A stretch of 44,074 nucleotides of DNA from Bacteroidia bacterium. GTDB taxonomy: Bacteria; Bacteroidota; Bacteroidia; Flavobacteriales; Schleiferiaceae. The notes below the pieces were generated by a model. It was not told where the DNA came from, made no database searches, and worked only from the letters and a program-made list of their open reading frames with translations. This document shows, piece by piece, positions 23,832 to 31,782 of the stretch; position 1 is the first letter of the stretch, and each line of letters starts with the position of its first letter. The stretch lies in NCBI GenBank assembly GCA_030427285.1, contig JAUHWX010000003.1, forward strand, positions 1 to 44,074. The letters run 5' to 3'. Position numbers and translations under genes: made by a program.

Positions 23832-24302
23832 TTATCTGTCTTTTTCATGGCCTCGATCAGAAATTTGTCTCATCAGTTTTCTTTGGAACTCTCTTTCAGC
23901 ATCATATAATAAAGCCACTTTTTTTATTGGTAGTATTTCATTGAATTTTTTGAAGTATTTCTCCCGGTGTTCAACCAAAAGCTTTTGCTTTTCCATTTCA
24001 TTGGTAAGCATTTCGCGCACTTCTTTATCACTCATTTTATTTAGCTCTTCATCACTCAAGTGGTGTGGAGGTTTGCCATTAGGCTCAACACGGTGAATTA
24101 TTTTTTCAAATTCTTCACGGTACTGATTGTAAACCGGCCAAAAGACCTGGGCTTCTTTAGGAGTGAGGTTTATTTTTTCCGTTATATAAGCAATGCGCAT
24201 AGATTCAATTTTTTCGCGCATTTCTTCATTGGGCTTTTCACGTTGTGCCATCAGGGTAACGCTAGAAAGCAAGAGTGCTAGGGTGATTCTAATAATATTC
24301 AT
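23832..24302 (-). CDS. Spy/CpxP-like periplasmic protein of the ECF triad
   Basis: 156 residues from ATG 24302, which yields a signal peptide ending 'TLMAQ'; six more codons upstream look non-functional. The mature part is highly charged and helical, with 'LTPKEAQVFWPVYNQY', a phrase common in Bacteroidota proteins next to ECF sigma factors, and is similar in style to Spy/CpxP/heavy-metal-resistance proteins. It overlaps the TM protein gene by 14 bases. Sensing or buffering envelope stress is likely by family resemblance; nothing more specific can be read. Confidence 0.75.
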   Translation of the reverse strand: MNIIRITLALLLSSVTLMAQREKPNEEMREKIESMRIAYITEKINLTPKEAQVFWPVYNQYREEFEKIIHRVEPNGKPPHHLSDEELNKMSDKEVREMLTNEMEKQKLLVEHREKYFKKFNEILPIKKVALLYDAEREFQRKLMRQISDRGHEKDR

Positions 24303-24690
24303 AATGTAGTGTTTGATCAAAATTATTGTCTAAAAATTCTTCCACGGCTTGGTCTGAAAACTCCCAGCCATCCTCTACCGCAAGATCTTCACCATCCAGT
24401 TCATATAATAAAGTTTCTTCTGTAAATCCATAATTATACTCACTCAACAAGTAGTTTTCTACGTATTCAGATGTGAGCTCGGTAGGCTTTCCTCCTGGGA
24501 AAAGAAAAATGGCAAGTGCTAGTACTGCAGCTACAGCGGCCGAGATCCATGACAGCTGACGAACGGAGGAAGTCCGCTTAATTTTCTCATCAGCTATGGC
24601 AAACAGATCATTTTGCTTTTGAGCAAAATATCCCTCTGGCACCTTGTAAGGGCTGTCCTTTTTGGAATATGGGTGATTAAATTCGCTCAT
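24289..24690 (-). CDS. Small membrane protein, putative anti-sigma partner
   Basis: 133 residues: a cytoplasmic N-terminus with 'PYKVPEGYFAQKQ', a phrase seen in many Bacteroidota proteins beside ECF sigma genes, one membrane helix at about 48-64, and an acidic C-terminal part outside. It follows the sigma factor gene with 5 bases between and overlaps the next gene. No zinc motif (HxxxCxxC) is present, so it is not a classical ZAS anti-sigma factor. The anti-sigma role is inferred from position and topology. Confidence 0.65.
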   Translation of the reverse strand: MSEFNHPYSKKDSPYKVPEGYFAQKQNDLFAIADEKIKRTSSVRQLSWISAAVAAVLALAIFLFPGGKPTELTSEYVENYLLSEYNYGFTEETLLYELDGEDLAVEDGWEFSDQAVEEFLDNNFDQTLHYEYY

Positions 24691-24695
24691 CTTTA

Positions 24696-25232
24696 TTATT
24701 CGTTATTTTCTAAGTAGTGTTTCACTTTTTGTACTGCATGATGATACGAAGCTTTTAATGCTCCTACTGAGGTTTCGAGCACCTCTGACATTTCTTCGTA
24801 TTTCATTTCTTCAAAGTACTTTAAATTAAATACGGCACGTTGCTTTTCAGGCAAACCCTGGATGGCCAAATGAAGCTTAGCTTCAGCTGCTTCTCCGTCA
24901 AAATAGGCATCTCCGCTAAGGGAGGCTTGGTTTTCAGGATCTACATCATCGCCTACTTTATATAGTCGTTTTTGCTGGCGAATATGGTTCAATGCTTCAT
25001 TGGTAGCAATTCTATATAGCCAAGTATAAAGCTTGGAGTCACCACGGTAGGAAGCAATATTGCGCCACACCTTTATGTAGGTGTTTTGCAGCACGTCATC
25101 AGCGTCATCATGGCTGTGCACCATGCGCCTGATATGCCAGTATAATCGCTCGCTATATGCTTTTACTATTTTGTCAAAAGCCTGACGATGATTGGCTTTG
25201 TTCTGTAGCAAAAGCTGGATTTCGTCTTCCAA
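24696..25232 (-). CDS. ECF-type RNA polymerase sigma factor
   Basis: 178 residues. Region 2 (about 20-95) has 'AYSERLYWHIRRMV', 'DADDVLQNTYIKVWRNI' and 'LYTWLYRIATNEALNHIRQQKR'. Region 4 (about 125-175) has 'LPEKQRAVFNLKYFEEMKYEEMSEVL', then 'GALKASYHHAVQKVK'. The start is a TTG at 25232, preceded by a purine-rich AAAGGCGG; no in-frame ATG lies upstream and the next ATG would remove half of region 2. It heads a three-gene operon with a TM protein and a Spy-like protein, so envelope-stress control is likely. Confidence 0.92.
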   Translation of the reverse strand: MEDEIQLLLQNKANHRQAFDKIVKAYSERLYWHIRRMVHSHDDADDVLQNTYIKVWRNIASYRGDSKLYTWLYRIATNEALNHIRQQKRLYKVGDDVDPENQASLSGDAYFDGEAAEAKLHLAIQGLPEKQRAVFNLKYFEEMKYEEMSEVLETSVGALKASYHHAVQKVKHYLENNE

Positions 25233-25277
25233 TTCCGCCTTTTGTGTTTCAGTATAAAAGTAAGATACCTGAAAAAG

Positions 25278-25309
25278 AAAAAGGTTTAAAGCGAGCCTTA
25301 AACCTTTTT
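25278..25309 (-). terminator. Terminator of the transketolase operon
   Basis: A perfect 12-bp inverted repeat (AAAAAGGTTTAA / TTAAACCTTTTT) with an 8-base loop lies 25 bases after the transketolase C-subunit stop and before the sigma factor start on the same strand. A/T flanks allow termination in either direction. Confidence 0.8.
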
Positions 25310-25334
25310 AATTATTTAAATATGTATGCTAAGT

Positions 25335-26288
25335 TTATTTTCTACCCATAGCTTTTTTTGCAGCCTCTACAATATTTTGTGTGCTAAGACCATACTTTAC
25401 CATAAGGTCTTCTGGTTTTCCGCTTTCGCCAAATGAATCATTCACAGCAACGTACTCCTGTGGGGTTGGCATTTCACGAGCCAAAAGATTGCTAACGCTA
25501 TCACCTAGTCCACCATTCATTTGATGTTCTTCGGCTGTTACTACGCAACCTGTTTTAGCTACAGACTTTAATATAGCTTCATCATCCAAAGGCTTAATTG
25601 TATGAATGTTGATAATCTCAGCGCTGATATTTTGTTCGGCCAAAGCTTCACCAGCTTCTATAGCCTTCCATACCAAATGGCCAGTAGCAATGATAGTTAC
25701 ATCAGTACCTTCATTAAGCATTACAGCTTTTCCGATTTCAAATTTTTGATCTTCTGGAGTGAAGTTGGCTACCTTAGGACGACCAAAACGCAAGTATACA
25801 GGGCCGTGGTGCTCAGCAATAGCAATGGTGGCAGCTTTGGTTTGATTGTAATCGCATGGGTTGATCACTGTCATTCCCGGAAGCATTTTCATCAAACCGA
25901 TATCCTCCAAAATTTGATGTGTTGCTCCATCTTCACCCAAGGTAAGACCTGCGTGAGAAGCACATATTTTTACATTCTTATCAGAGTAAGCAATAGACTG
26001 GCGAATTTGATCGTAAACACGTCCGGTAGAAAAGTTGGCGAAAGTTCCAGTAAAAGGAATTTTTCCACCTACAGTCATACCTGCTGCAATACCCATCATA
26101 TTGGCTTCGGCAATACCTACTTGAAAAAAGCGGTCAGGATGTGCTTTTTTGAAGTCACCCATTTTTAATGAACCTGTAAGATCAGCACACAGGGCCACTA
26201 CATTTTCATTAGTTTTTCCCAGTTCTGAAAGTCCTGCTCCAAATCCTGAGCGAGTGTCTTTTGATCCTTGATCGGTGTATTTTTTCAT
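25335..26288 (-). CDS. Transketolase, C-terminal (pyrimidine-binding) subunit
   Basis: 317 residues covering the pyrimidine and C-terminal domains of a split transketolase: 'TRSGFGAGLSELGK', 'FFQVGIAEANMMGIAAGM', 'GKIPFTGTFANF', 'LTLGEDGATHQILEDIGLM' and 'TVINPCDYNQTKAA', ending with a domain that has 'VVTAEEHQMNGGLGD'. Together with the N-subunit it moves two-carbon units in the non-oxidative pentose phosphate pathway. In many Bacteroidota the two halves are adjacent; here a VWA gene separates them. The stop of that VWA gene is 2 bases upstream, so all three are one operon. Confidence 0.94.
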   Translation of the reverse strand: MKKYTDQGSKDTRSGFGAGLSELGKTNENVVALCADLTGSLKMGDFKKAHPDRFFQVGIAEANMMGIAAGMTVGGKIPFTGTFANFSTGRVYDQIRQSIAYSDKNVKICASHAGLTLGEDGATHQILEDIGLMKMLPGMTVINPCDYNQTKAATIAIAEHHGPVYLRFGRPKVANFTPEDQKFEIGKAVMLNEGTDVTIIATGHLVWKAIEAGEALAEQNISAEIINIHTIKPLDDEAILKSVAKTGCVVTAEEHQMNGGLGDSVSNLLAREMPTPQEYVAVNDSFGESGKPEDLMVKYGLSTQNIVEAAKKAMGRK

Positions 26289-26290
26289 GC

Positions 26291-27670
26291 TTAATTAAGT
26301 TTTACTATCGTGGTGCTTCCCGAGGTTATTGTAAATGTGCGTGTAACTGAATATTCGCTTTTGCGTGATGATTTTGAACGAAATACCACTCTGTAATTTC
26401 CAGGTTGCAAATTTAAGCTTTGCCTTGAAGTATTATTATCTAAATCTGTTACCCATTCCATTGTGTTTCCATTTTCTACCAAAATAGAACCGTAGCCGGG
26501 AGCGGTGCTACTAAAGTTTACTTTGCCGGGAGGGGGAACAGCTATGGTGGTTGTTTTTCCTGCTTCTATTTTTTGATTGGGCATTACATACCTTGGTAGT
26601 GTAAGTATTTCCAAATCATAGTTTCCCGCAATATATCGTTGTGTGGTATTAAAATCCTGAACGTGAAGAATAGCTTTTGAATTATGCTCACGAACAATAC
26701 ACTTTAGCTCATCAGCACTTCGGTTGGTTACTTTAAGCTCCAGGCCTCCACGCGGCATTTTTAAACCAATCTGGTTATGCTTACCGGGAGCAATACTGAT
26801 ATGTTCTTCCGTCTGTTCCGGGATGCTGTGCACCACCATTTTATATTTTACTAAGGGATCTAAATGTATAGTGTCGGGGTTTCCTTTAAAGTTAAGGGTG
26901 TGAACTAGTTGTTTTTTGATTTGACCACTTACTTCATTGTAAAAAGTAATGGCTACATCAGTTTCTGATGGTATATCAAATTGATCCAGAAGATTAATTT
27001 GGGCGGAGGTGTTATCTAAAGCTTGTGAAATAACAACGCCAAGCACATTTTTGAAAGTCTCCTCATCGGCAGCATCATAGTAATTACCAACGCAGTCAAA
27101 GGTTTGTTTGAATTGATTATCCAATCCAATACCAATAACGAATGGTTTCAAAATGATCCCCTTTTTTTGTAGGGCTAAAGATGCAGCACAGGGGTCTTCG
27201 TCACAGGCTTCTACTCCATCGGTAATTAGAATAATTATGTTTCTACAATTATCGCAAGGTGGAAAGTCAGATGCTGAGCGTAATAAAGAACGTGCAATGG
27301 GAGTAGTGCCTTTTGGCGAAAGCCCTCGCAGCACACGTTTTATGCTTGCAAAGTTGTTATACTTAAAAGGTACTTCAAGCCGAGTATCATTGCAATCTTG
27401 CGGAGGTACAGGTTTTTGATGACCATACACGCGCAAGGCCAGTTGAAAGCTTTCACTTTGTAAGCTTTGCAAACTGTCCAGCATTTGGGTCATCAGCTTT
27501 TGAGCAATGTCTATTTTAGTGCCGCTTTGCCAGCGAGCATACATGCTTTGCGAACCGTCAAATACAAACAAAATGCGTGTTACTTCTTGCTCCTGTTTTT
27601 GGTTTTGAGCCGAAACAAGTGTGCTGAAGCAAAGGCTTACAAATAAAGCTATGTGGAAATATCCTCGCAA
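26291..27670 (-). CDS. Secreted von Willebrand factor A domain protein between transketolase halves
   Basis: 459 residues starting at TTG 27670; no ATG lies between the upstream stop and the signal peptide, which ends 'STLVSAQ'. A VWA domain at about 28-215 has an intact metal site: 'FVFDGSQSM' (D-x-S-x-S), 'TTPIARSL' and 'LITDGVEACDED'. The remaining 240 residues look like beta-rich repeats without a known enzyme motif and without a sorting domain. Such proteins bind ligands in the periplasm or at the surface. It lies 9 bases after the N-subunit stop and 2 before the C-subunit start, an odd setting for a secreted protein; a metabolic link is not evident. Confidence 0.85.
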   Translation of the reverse strand: MRGYFHIALFVSLCFSTLVSAQNQKQEQEVTRILFVFDGSQSMYARWQSGTKIDIAQKLMTQMLDSLQSLQSESFQLALRVYGHQKPVPPQDCNDTRLEVPFKYNNFASIKRVLRGLSPKGTTPIARSLLRSASDFPPCDNCRNIIILITDGVEACDEDPCAASLALQKKGIILKPFVIGIGLDNQFKQTFDCVGNYYDAADEETFKNVLGVVISQALDNTSAQINLLDQFDIPSETDVAITFYNEVSGQIKKQLVHTLNFKGNPDTIHLDPLVKYKMVVHSIPEQTEEHISIAPGKHNQIGLKMPRGGLELKVTNRSADELKCIVREHNSKAILHVQDFNTTQRYIAGNYDLEILTLPRYVMPNQKIEAGKTTTIAVPPPGKVNFSSTAPGYGSILVENGNTMEWVTDLDNNTSRQSLNLQPGNYRVVFRSKSSRKSEYSVTRTFTITSGSTTIVKLN

Positions 27671-27679
27671 AGAAATATA

Positions 27680-28528
27680 TTAATAGTCTCCTAGGGTTTC
27701 TTCAAGCTGGCTCAAGGCAGCTGCCAATTGATCATCACTTGGAGCAATTCCGTGCCACTCATGGGTTCCTTGCATAAAATCTACTCCGTAACCCATTTCG
27801 GTGTGCATTACTACACATACAGGTTTTCCTTTTCCGGTAAGGGATTTGGCATGTTTTAATCCATCCACTACGGACTTCATATCATTACCTTTTTCTATGG
27901 TCATTACCTCCCATCCAAAAGCTTTGAATTTGTCAGCAATGCTACCCATAGATAATACGTCATCGGTGCTACCGTCAATCTGCTGGCCGTTGGCATCAAT
28001 GGTGCAAATAAGGTTATCAACTTTGTTGGCTGGTGCATAAAGTGCGGCTTCCCAAATTTGTCCTTCCTGCAATTCACCATCTCCGTGAAGGGTATATACA
28101 GTAGTGTCTTCACCGTTCATTTTTTTGGTAAGGGCAGCTCCAATGGCTACTGACATTCCTTGACCTAATGAACCTGAGGCGATACGAACACCTTCTAAAC
28201 CTTCGTGGGTAGTAGGGTGACCTTGTAGGCGGCTGTTTATTTTACGGAAGGTATTAAGCTCGTCAACATCAAAATATCCGCTGCGGCTCAATACGCTATA
28301 AAACACAGGGCTAATGTGGCCATTAGAAAGGAAGAATACATCTTCTCCTTTAGCATCCATGTCAAAAGACTTGGAATTGTGCTTTAGAATATCAAAATAA
28401 AGGGCGGTAAGAAATTCGGTACAACCTAAAGACCCACCTGGGTGGCCTGATTGTACAGCGTGTACCATTCTTACAATGTCTCTTCTTACTTGTGAAGCGA
28501 TTTTTTCTAATTCCTGAATATCAGCCAT
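27680..28528 (-). CDS. Transketolase, N-terminal (pyrophosphate-binding) subunit
   Basis: 282 residues: 'MVHAVQSGHPGGSLGCTEFLTALYF' region, 'LSNGHISPVFYS', 'GSLGQGMSVAIGAAL' and the thiamine-diphosphate/metal motif beginning 'HGDGELQEGQIWEA' and ending 'ICTIDANGQ'. It forms the first half of the enzyme whose second half is encoded at 25335. It is first in the operon, and an exact -7 box lies 20 bases upstream of the ATG. Confidence 0.95.
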   Translation of the reverse strand: MADIQELEKIASQVRRDIVRMVHAVQSGHPGGSLGCTEFLTALYFDILKHNSKSFDMDAKGEDVFFLSNGHISPVFYSVLSRSGYFDVDELNTFRKINSRLQGHPTTHEGLEGVRIASGSLGQGMSVAIGAALTKKMNGEDTTVYTLHGDGELQEGQIWEAALYAPANKVDNLICTIDANGQQIDGSTDDVLSMGSIADKFKAFGWEVMTIEKGNDMKSVVDGLKHAKSLTGKGKPVCVVMHTEMGYGVDFMQGTHEWHGIAPSDDQLAAALSQLEETLGDY

Positions 28529-28547
28529 CGTTATTGTTTTGAGTTGG

Positions 28548-28555
28548 CAAAAGTA
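28548..28555 (-). promoter_or_regulatory. -7 box for the transketolase operon (TACTTTTG)
   Basis: An exact TAnnTTTG match on the minus strand, 20 bases before the ATG. The -33 region about 19 bp upstream reads TTTTCC, a partial match only. Confidence 0.45.
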
Positions 28556-28704
28556 GACTATCTAAAAAGTGTGGAAAAATGAATGTTGAAAAAAGTTAAA
28601 AGTTACAGGCTGAACAGTTATATGTGATTGGGATGCTAAAATTTATTTTGGCGTGCAAGGAGCATTGCAAAGGCAAACTGATAAATTGCGTGCTTTTATT
28701 TTTT

Positions 28705-29718
28705 ATGAGAAATATTGCCCTCTTATCAATTGTGCTTTTTTTACTAGGTGCTTGTCAGCAGAGTGCAACCTCGCTGGTGGCAGTAAGTAGTAATTTGGAT
28801 AGCTATGCTAACAAAAAAATGCAGTGGGGCGATCCAGTATCCATTAAAATGGAAACTACTAATCACGACTCTATTCAGTTACAGCTAAACGGAAAAAAGG
28901 TAGCTGGAAGCAATATGACGCTTAGCAAAGAGAATAGTGTTCTGGGAAAAAACACGCTTAAGCTTACTGTTTTTACAGGAGCAGAAAACACTACGAGAGA
29001 AGTGTCTCTATTGATTGTGTCAAGCCAAAAACCACAAAGTAAGAGCTATTCTATTATTAACTCCTATAAGCATGATGCCAGTTATTTTACAGAAGGCTTT
29101 TACTATGAGGATGGGCTGGTATATGAAGGGACTGGCTTGAATGGAAAAAGTAAATTGGTTGCCTATAATCTGGCTTCTGCTACAGTTGAAAACTCAATAG
29201 ACATAGATGCTCAGTTTTTTGGAGAAGGTATAGCCGTGGTAGGCGACAGTATTTTTCAACTTACGTATAAGGCGCAGAAGGCTTTCATATATAATAGAAC
29301 CACTTTTGAGAAGTTAGGTGAGTTTAATGTTCCATTTTCGGCTGAAGGGTGGGGGCTTTGTTATGACGGTAAAAACCTTATTATGTCCAATGGCTCACAC
29401 TTCTTATACTATATCAATCCAAAGGATTTTACTTATACAGGTAGCCTGCAGGTGGTGGATGACAAAGGTATCCGCGGTAAGCTAAATGAGCTGGAATATT
29501 ACAATGGGAAGATATATGCCAATGTTTGGTATGAAAAGGAAATCGTGGTAATCAACTCTCAGACCGGTGCGGTAGAAGAAGTGATTTCTTTGGAAAATAT
29601 TCCTTCAAAAAATTTCCAGCAAGGTGTAGCTAATGGTATTGCCATAAAAGACGGAAACTTTTTGATTACTGGAAAAAACTGGACGGATACCTATGAATTG
29701 CAAGTCAACGCTTTGTAG
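28705..29718 (+). CDS. Glutaminyl-peptide cyclotransferase lipoprotein (plant/bacterial type)
   Basis: 337 residues from ATG 28705, the start that gives a good lipoprotein signal with lipobox 'LLGAC'; longer forms begin with 27 charged, unconserved codons. An N-terminal domain of about 90 residues is Ig-like in character, then the glutamine cyclotransferase propeller begins at 'YFTEGFYYEDGLVYEGTGL' and continues through 'AEGWGLCYDGKNLIMSNGSHFLYYI' to 'IYANVWYEKEIVVI' and 'NGIAIKDGNFLITGKNW'. It turns N-terminal glutamine of exported proteins into pyroglutamate. Many Bacteroidota exported proteins have Gln right after the signal cleavage site, including several in this window (for example those ending A-Q), so these are plausible substrates. 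Confidence 0.88.
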   Translation: MRNIALLSIVLFLLGACQQSATSLVAVSSNLDSYANKKMQWGDPVSIKMETTNHDSIQLQLNGKKVAGSNMTLSKENSVLGKNTLKLTVFTGAENTTREVSLLIVSSQKPQSKSYSIINSYKHDASYFTEGFYYEDGLVYEGTGLNGKSKLVAYNLASATVENSIDIDAQFFGEGIAVVGDSIFQLTYKAQKAFIYNRTTFEKLGEFNVPFSAEGWGLCYDGKNLIMSNGSHFLYYINPKDFTYTGSLQVVDDKGIRGKLNELEYYNGKIYANVWYEKEIVVINSQTGAVEEVISLENIPSKNFQQGVANGIAIKDGNFLITGKNWTDTYELQVNAL

Positions 29719-29740
29719 GAATGAAGCTGTCAATTGGTAA

Positions 29741-30568
29741 TTAGGTCTCAGCAGAGCTTTGGTTTCGTTTGTCAAATTTTTTAACTGATCGCTGTATAAT
29801 TTTCTCTACCAGCCAAGGAGAAATTCTATTTGCCAATTGCTGTATTTTACCCAAATTGGAAAGGGTGGTAATGAACTTTCTCTTTCTTATACTTTCAAGT
29901 ATTGCTTTAGCCACGCGTTCCTGAGTTTGTGTTTTAATGTTTTCACGACTGCCCAGTGGTATTAAATTCCCATCAGAATTTATTGTTCTTTTTGCTTTGT
30001 CATTATGGGTAAACCCAACATAAATGCAGCCCACATGAATTGTTGGTTGTTCCATTTTTAGAGATTCTGCAATTGCTCTTAAGGCCATTTTGGACGAGCT
30101 ATAAGCCGAAAATTTTGGTAGACCATGTATAGCTGCTAAGCTGGAAATGTAAATTATGCTTCCATGGGATTTTAGCAAATATGGCAAAGAGGCGATGGTA
30201 ACATTAACGCTGCCTAACACGTTGATGTCAAAAACCGTTTTGAAAACAGATGGATTAAGATCTATAATGTTTCCCTCCATAGACATGCCGGCATTATTCA
30301 CCACAATATCTATGCGCTCAAAATGAGTAGTCGTTTTTGTAATTAGCTCCTCCGCCTGTTTAGGATCAGAAATATCAACACATACAGAGAGGACATCTAA
30401 GCCGTAGGTTAATAATTCATTTTTGGCTTTTTCCAGCTTTTCTGGGTTACGGCCATTTATTACCACCTTGGCCCCATGTTGCAACAATGCTATTGCAGTA
30501 GCCTTCCCGATCCCTTGGCTAGATCCTGTGATTATGGCAACCTTGCCCTTAAATTTTTTGGTTTGCAT
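29741..30568 (-). CDS. Short-chain dehydrogenase/reductase
   Basis: 275 residues, classical SDR. The cofactor site is 'TGSSQGIG' near residue 15, followed by 'NGRNPEKL', 'VNNAGMS', the catalytic Ser in 'IIYISSLA' and the Tyr-x-x-x-Lys in 'YSSSKMAL'. The C-terminus is basic. Substrate is unknown. It overlaps the upstream epimerase-type gene by 20 bases, so the two SDR enzymes are probably produced together and may act on the same compound, for instance a sterol-like, lipid or sugar substrate; the sequence does not decide. Confidence 0.87.
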   Translation of the reverse strand: MQTKKFKGKVAIITGSSQGIGKATAIALLQHGAKVVINGRNPEKLEKAKNELLTYGLDVLSVCVDISDPKQAEELITKTTTHFERIDIVVNNAGMSMEGNIIDLNPSVFKTVFDINVLGSVNVTIASLPYLLKSHGSIIYISSLAAIHGLPKFSAYSSSKMALRAIAESLKMEQPTIHVGCIYVGFTHNDKAKRTINSDGNLIPLGSRENIKTQTQERVAKAILESIRKRKFITTLSNLGKIQQLANRISPWLVEKIIQRSVKKFDKRNQSSAET

Positions 30569-31550
30569 TTTTTTGGTAGTTTTTGATTTTTAGCCATTCT
30601 AATGATTCTTCTATGCCTCGCTCAATCGGGGTTTGTGGTAAGCCAAGCTCGGCTACAGCCTTTGCCGAAGAGTAATAATGATCATCACAAGAAATTTTCG
30701 CCATGGTGTATGAAACAATCGGTTTCTTAGATGTGATTCGGGCCCAAGCGGAACCCCAAAAGCCATAAGCCAGAATGGCCCATTTGGGTAGTTTCAATTT
30801 TGGAGGGCGAGTGTTTGCAGTTAAAGCCATTTTGGTAAATGCTTCTTGATAGGATAGATTTTCGTTACCAATTATATAACATTCGCCCACTTTCCCCATA
30901 GTCAAAGCGTTTGCAATTCCTACAGCAGCATCTTTCACACAAATGAAATTTCGCCCACCAGGAGTATACCCTATCACTTTACCTTCTTTTACGGCAAGTA
31001 CCATTTGGCCGGATGATGGCCGGGTGTCGTATGGGCCAATCATAAATGTGGGGTTTACGATCACCGCAGGTAATCCGTTTTCTACGGCTTTTAGCACCAT
31101 TTTATGCGCTTGGTACTTGCTGTCCATGTAATTAGAGCGGTATTTGTAAGCCTCATAATTACAATTTTCATTTCCCGGGTTTTCTTTTGGGCCGGAGCTA
31201 AAACTATTTGCGGTGCCGATATGAACTAATCTTTCTACTCCAACTTTTTGAGCTGCCTTAAGTACGTTTTGGGTACCTTCTACATTTACTTTAGTGACCA
31301 TTTCACATCGGGAAGGCCACATTGCGGTGCTTGCCGCCAAATGAAAAATAGCATCTACATCTTTGCAAGCTTTCAGTACTTGTTTATAGTTTAGAATATT
31401 CCCGTATACTTTTTCGATGTTTAGATTTTCCAGGGTTTCAAAATCTTCATTAGGAAGAACAAAGGCTTTTACCTGATACTCTCTGCTTAACAATTCGCGC
31501 ACAAGATTGCTACCTAGCAGACCATTGGCTCCTGTTACTAAAATTTTCAT
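30549..31550 (-). CDS. NAD-dependent epimerase/dehydratase family (extended SDR)
   Basis: 333 residues. The N-terminal Rossmann motif is 'VTGANGLLGSNLVRELL'; 'DAIFHLAAST' and 'LVHIGTANSF' follow, while the usual Tyr-x-x-x-Lys is 'YMDSKYQAHKMVL'. Then come 'NPTFMIGPYDTRPSSG' and 'FICVKDAAVGIANAL'. This pattern fits dihydroflavonol-4-reductase/3-beta-HSD-like proteins. It is first in a two-gene unit with the SDR. Substrate cannot be assigned. Confidence 0.88.
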   Translation of the reverse strand: MKILVTGANGLLGSNLVRELLSREYQVKAFVLPNEDFETLENLNIEKVYGNILNYKQVLKACKDVDAIFHLAASTAMWPSRCEMVTKVNVEGTQNVLKAAQKVGVERLVHIGTANSFSSGPKENPGNENCNYEAYKYRSNYMDSKYQAHKMVLKAVENGLPAVIVNPTFMIGPYDTRPSSGQMVLAVKEGKVIGYTPGGRNFICVKDAAVGIANALTMGKVGECYIIGNENLSYQEAFTKMALTANTRPPKLKLPKWAILAYGFWGSAWARITSKKPIVSYTMAKISCDDHYYSSAKAVAELGLPQTPIERGIEESLEWLKIKNYQKNANQKI

Positions 31551-31782
31551 GATGTCAGTTTGCTTTGATTACTGAGTCAAAGGTTGGAGAAGCGAGAGGT
31601 TTTTAATAATCGAAAAACGTGTTCGATTTTACAGTTGTGGAATTATTGTGTGTTTGATGATAGTTTGCTGGGAAATAGTTTTTCTAATTATGGTATATTC
31701 ACATCGGTTTAGTGCTTTTTATTATTAAGCAATAAATAAAAATTGATTAGTGTCAATGTTTATCGAAATAGGATAATAGACA

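Noticed and set aside
25602-26168. A 188-codon frame antisense to the transketolase C-subunit
   Set aside because: The opposite strand carries an unmistakable enzyme; the antisense protein is Ser/Asn/Tyr-rich without a motif.
28649-28664. A second sigma-54-like sequence (TGGCGTG...GAGCA) upstream of the glutaminyl cyclase gene
   Set aside because: GG and GC are ten bases apart, but the -12 part lacks TT before GC and no palindromic activator site lies upstream; it is likely chance.
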